DNA of 7,627 nt, from positions 1-7,627 of the forward strand of contig DATJXG010000015.1 of NCBI GenBank assembly GCA_035500455.1, written 5' to 3'. Positions 5,045 to 7,627 of this stretch are shown piece after piece; within the stretch, counting starts at the first letter, position 1; each line of letters opens with the position of its first letter. The notes under the pieces were generated by a model. That model saw nothing but the letters and a program-made list of their open reading frames with translations, did no database searches and was not told the DNA's origin. This DNA is from DATJXG01 sp035500455. Its GTDB lineage: Bacteria > Acidobacteriota > Terriglobia > Terriglobales > Acidobacteriaceae. Position numbers and translations under genes: made by a program.

Positions 5045-6754
5045 ATGCGGAAACTAAGGCATTACGTACTTCGAAATCTGCTGCTTTCCTTTTGCTGGCT
5101 ATTGGCGGCGTCCGCCACTTCGGCCGCCGCGCCTTCGCCTCCCGCCTTCGATCTGGTCATCACCAATGGCCACATCATCGACGGCACCGGCTCTCCCTGG
5201 TACTCAGGAGACGTCGGCATTCGCGACGGCAAGATTGCCGCCATCGGCGATCTCACCGGTGCTGCGCGCACCCGCACGATTGACGCACACGGCATGGTCG
5301 TCGCTCCGGGCTTCATTGATATGCTCGGCCAATCAGAACTGACAATTCTGGTGGATCCGCGGCTGCCGTCGAAAATCTACCAGGGCATCACAACTGAGAT
5401 CACCGGCGAAGGCGAATCGGCCGCGCCGCTGAATGACGCCATGATCAAGGCCGACCAACTGGGCTACGACCATTACCACATCACTCCCGACTGGCGAACA
5501 ATGCGCCAGTACTTTGCGCGGATCGAGAAGCAGGGCATGGGGATCAACCTCGCCAGCTACGTGGGCGCAACCTCGGTGCGCCGCATGGTCCTGGGAGACA
5601 ATGACGTGCGTCCCACTCCCGAGCAACTCGACCAGATGAAGGAACTGGTGCGGCAGGCCATGCGCGATGGCGCGGTGGGCGTTTCCACCTCGCTCGAATA
5701 CGCCCCCGCCCCTTACGCGAAGACAGACGAACTGATCGCCCTGGCCGGCGAGGCCTCGAAATTCGGCGGCATCTACGCCACCCACATGCGCAACGAGAGC
5801 GACTCGGTGCTGGAGGCCATCGACGAAGCGCTGCGCATCGGCAAAGAGGGCCATATCCCGGTGGAGATCTGGCATATCAAAGTGGCCGGCAAAAACAACT
5901 GGGGACGCATGCCAGAGGTGGTCGCCAAGATCAATGCCGCGCGCGCCGCCGGCGTCGATGTAACCGCCGACACCTACGCTTACACCGCCTGGTTCAACAG
6001 TCTTTCGGCTTTCATTCCGCCGTGGGCGCACGATGGCGGCGACGCCAAGCTGATCGAGCGGCTGAAAGATCCCGCCACGCGCGCCCGCATCCGCAAAGAC
6101 CTTTTGACGCCATCGAGAGATTGGGACAACGAATGGGACGAAATTCCCGGACCGGAGGCGGTGCTGATCGGCATCGTGCAGAATCCCAAACTGCTGCCCA
6201 TGCAGGGCAAGAGGCTTTCCGAGGTGGCGAAGATTTGGAACAAAGACCCTATGGATGCATTGTTCGATCTCCTGATCGAAGACAACGCTTTCACTGGAGT
6301 GGCCGTCTTCGGCATGTCGGAGCCTGATGTCGCTCTGGTTCTGCAGCAGCCCTGGGTTTCCATTGACAACGATTCCTCGGGCGCCTCTCCCGAGGGCCTT
6401 CTGGGGCAGGAACACCCTCATCCCCGCGGCTACGGAACGTTTCCGCGCATTCTGCGGAAGTACGTTCGGGAGGAGCACAAGCTGACTCTGGAAGACGCGA
6501 TCCGCAAATTCTCCGCGCTGCCGGCACAGCGCTTGCGGCTTACCGATCGTGGTGTGCTGAAAGCGGGAATGTGGGGGGATGTGGTAATCTTCGACCCCGC
6601 AAGCATTCGCGACGTGGCTACATTCGAGAACCCGAATCAGTTGTCTGTAGGAATGGAGTATGTGCTGGTGAACGGAGTTCCCGTGATCGACGGCGCAAAG
6701 ATGACGGGCAAGCTGCCCGGGAAAGTGCTGCGCGGAGAAGGATACGTACCGTAG
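5045..6754 (+). CDS. Exported D-aminoacylase-like amidohydrolase with altered metal site
   Basis: A 569-residue member of the amidohydrolase superfamily, nearest to N-acyl-D-amino-acid deacylases, which split N-acyl-D-amino acids into a carboxylate and a D-amino acid. Residues 1-29 form a signal peptide (basic MRKLRHYVLRN, then LLLSFCWLLAASATSAAA), so it should act outside the cytoplasm. The N-terminal beta domain is DLVITNGHIIDGTGSPWYSG (36-55), entering the barrel at VAPGFIDM (86-93). Where classical enzymes read GFIDVHTH, this one reads GFIDMLGQ, so both histidines are replaced (L94, Q96). The zinc cysteine of the GNCG loop is also absent; TGEGES (120-125) stands there, with E122 a possible substitute. 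Kept positions are H247 in ATHMRNE, H277 in IWHIKVAGKNNWG and D443 in SIDNDSSG. The C-terminal part ends normally (GMWGDVVIFDPASIRD, VNGVPVIDG). It is full length, so a divergent functional subfamily is likelier than decay. Reaction and substrate remain uncertain. Confidence 0.88.
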   Translation: MRKLRHYVLRNLLLSFCWLLAASATSAAAPSPPAFDLVITNGHIIDGTGSPWYSGDVGIRDGKIAAIGDLTGAARTRTIDAHGMVVAPGFIDMLGQSELTILVDPRLPSKIYQGITTEITGEGESAAPLNDAMIKADQLGYDHYHITPDWRTMRQYFARIEKQGMGINLASYVGATSVRRMVLGDNDVRPTPEQLDQMKELVRQAMRDGAVGVSTSLEYAPAPYAKTDELIALAGEASKFGGIYATHMRNESDSVLEAIDEALRIGKEGHIPVEIWHIKVAGKNNWGRMPEVVAKINAARAAGVDVTADTYAYTAWFNSLSAFIPPWAHDGGDAKLIERLKDPATRARIRKDLLTPSRDWDNEWDEIPGPEAVLIGIVQNPKLLPMQGKRLSEVAKIWNKDPMDALFDLLIEDNAFTGVAVFGMSEPDVALVLQQPWVSIDNDSSGASPEGLLGQEHPHPRGYGTFPRILRKYVREEHKLTLEDAIRKFSALPAQRLRLTDRGVLKAGMWGDVVIFDPASIRDVATFENPNQLSVGMEYVLVNGVPVIDGAKMTGKLPGKVLRGEGYVP

Positions 6755-6832
6755 CAGCGTTGCTCCGGCTGGATTCCTGATGAACTGTCATCCTTTTCTT
6801 CGCTCAGAGGCTGTGACTTTTGCTCCTCGACA

Positions 6833-6916
6833 GGCATCTCATGAAAGCGAGAGATGCCACAGCGGCTAAAAGCCGCGTCCATTGGGCACTCTGACGGCAC
6901 GGCTGGAAGCCGTGCC
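6833..6916. repeat. Composite repeat of three consecutive hairpins
   Basis: Hairpin one pairs ggcatctc (6833-6840) with gagatgcc (6851-6858). Hairpin two pairs gcggct (6862-6867) with agccgc (6871-6876) around a loop of aaa. Hairpin three pairs ggcacggct (6896-6904) with agccgtgcc (6908-6916) around gga. All stems are perfect. From memory, the combination of a gcggctaaagccgc hairpin followed about 20 bases later by ggcacggctgaagccgtgcc is a recurring intergenic element in Acidobacteriota. It lies after the amidohydrolase stop and may act in termination or RNA stability, though no T-tract follows. Confidence 0.8.
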
Positions 6917-6976
6917 CTTCCACGGTGCCGCCTACGTCAAATTAGTCACAACCTCTCAGCATGACAATCTCATTAA

Positions 6977-6982
6977 AGAGGA
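6977..6982 (+). promoter_or_regulatory. Ribosome-binding site of the M48 protease gene
   Basis: The sequence agagga lies four bases before the ATG at 6987. It is one of only two clear Shine-Dalgarno sequences in the window and supports this start. Confidence 0.65.
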
Positions 6983-6986
6983 CTAA

Positions 6987-7627
6987 ATGCGTTTCATAGG
7001 TTTGGCGATACTCGTCCTCACCATCCCTGTGCTCTGCTGTCCGGCAATGGGACAAACGTCCGCTCCATCGACTTCCCAGTCGACGGCCAGCACCACTGCA
7101 ACCGGCAGAATCGAGTACACCCTTCCACCCGACAAAATGCAGAAGGCGCGCGCCCTCTACCTCCAAACCGAGCGCTTCCTGATCCTCGATCCGCTCTACG
7201 GATTTCTCGTTCTGCTGGGCTTGCTGTATTTCGGAGTGATCGCCCGCTTTCGTACCTTCGCCGAAAGTAAAAGTCAGCGGAAGTGGCTGCAAGGATTGAT
7301 TGTGCTGCCGCTGTTCGTGATTACGGCAGCGGTTCTGACCATCCCTATGGACGCGTACCACCAGTATGTTCGGCGGGCATACGGGCTCTCAATTCAAAGC
7401 TGGGGCTCATGGCTGGGCGATTGGGTGAAGATACTGGCTCTTACGATTGCCCTGGAAACGGTGCTGCTGTTACTGCTCTATGCCATGATCCGGCGCAGCC
7501 CGCGGCGCTGGTGGTTTTATGGCTGGCTGATCTGCATTCCGGTCGTGCTTTTCGTTACATTCATATCGCCAGTGCTGGTTGACCCGCTATTCTACAAATT
7601 CACTCCCCTCGAACAGACCAATCCGGA
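6987..7627 (+). CDS. STE24-like M48 membrane protease, N-terminal part, cut by window edge
   Basis: The open frame runs from the ATG at 6987 to the window end (213 codons plus two bases). It matches the N-terminal membrane domain of CAAX-prenyl-protease-type (Ste24) M48 metallopeptidases, zinc enzymes of the membrane. The telling stretches are AYGLSIQSWGSWLGDWVK (131-148), the counterpart of the family's FGLS-Q---W--D-LK, and SPVLVDPLFYKFTPLE (194-209), the counterpart of P-F--PLFNKFTPL. Hydrophobic segments lie at about 66-86, 102-120, 146-167 and 175-194. The HExxH zinc motif would lie beyond position 7627 and is not seen. The first 22 residues look like a separate signal sequence (RFIGLAILVLTIPVLCCPAMG), followed by a Ser/Thr-rich linker (24-40), an addition before the usual family start. 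Bacteria do not prenylate CAAX proteins, so the role is more likely membrane-protein quality control. A ribosome-binding site precedes the ATG. Confidence 0.87.
   Translation, partial: MRFIGLAILVLTIPVLCCPAMGQTSAPSTSQSTASTTATGRIEYTLPPDKMQKARALYLQTERFLILDPLYGFLVLLGLLYFGVIARFRTFAESKSQRKWLQGLIVLPLFVITAAVLTIPMDAYHQYVRRAYGLSIQSWGSWLGDWVKILALTIALETVLLLLLYAMIRRSPRRWWFYGWLICIPVVLFVTFISPVLVDPLFYKFTPLEQTNP

Larger units (their letters stand above)
6755..6986. other. Intergenic region with composite palindromes before the M48 gene
   Basis: No credible gene lies in these 232 bases. The centre is a run of three hairpins (6833-6916). At the left, tgtcatcc (6786-6793) and at the right, ctcagcatgacaa (6955-6967) resemble the outer ends of the palindromic elements that in other bacteria begin tgtcat and end atgaca, so the whole stretch may be several nested or decayed copies. 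A promoter for the M48 gene should lie here, but no clear -10/-35 pair is evident. Confidence 0.5.

Noticed and set aside
5333..6478. A 381-codon open frame on the minus strand opposite the amidohydrolase.
   Set aside because: It is a shadow of a well-conserved gene, with no family motif and composition typical of antisense translation.

Overview
The window looks like a stretch of a moderately GC-rich bacterial chromosome. The best guess is Acidobacteriota (Terriglobia/Koribacter-like). This rests on overall gene character and on intergenic DNA filled with short repeats and palindromes of kinds I associate from memory with that phylum; no marker gene here proves the phylum. I see no tRNA, rRNA, CRISPR array, transposase, phage gene or defence system.

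Layout. Two blocks of genes diverge from an intergenic region at 2231-2475. The left block reads on the minus strand: a left-handed beta-helix acyltransferase (2230-1421), then a repeat-filled gap, then a small site-2-protease-type M50 metalloprotease (1259-558). The protease stop codon shares one base with the start codon of trpS (558-1, cut by the window edge). The right block reads on the plus strand: an agmatinase-family ureohydrolase (2476-3420), an APC-superfamily amino-acid permease (3554-4954), a secreted D-aminoacylase-like amidohydrolase (5045-6754), and the N-terminal part of an STE24-like M48 membrane protease (6987 to the window end).

How the genes may work together. The ureohydrolase, permease and exported amidohydrolase could form a small nitrogen-scavenging route: release of amino acids from N-acyl compounds outside the cytoplasm, uptake, and urea release from a guanidino compound inside. 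This is inferred from order and family only, and the repeat-filled gaps argue against one tight operon. The M50-trpS pair is probably co-translated. The two membrane proteases have no visible link.

What stands out. Almost every gene border carries a short repeat or palindrome. One, a perfect inverted repeat with 27-bp arms, encodes the last 26 residues and the stop codon of the permease. Another supplies the stop codon of the acyltransferase. The amidohydrolase lacks the HxH motif and the cysteine that bind metal in classical D-aminoacylases but keeps the other ligand positions. The ureohydrolase has a perfect TATAAT so close to its ATG that the message may be nearly leaderless. I found no convincing novel multi-gene system; these points are the ones worth a second look.
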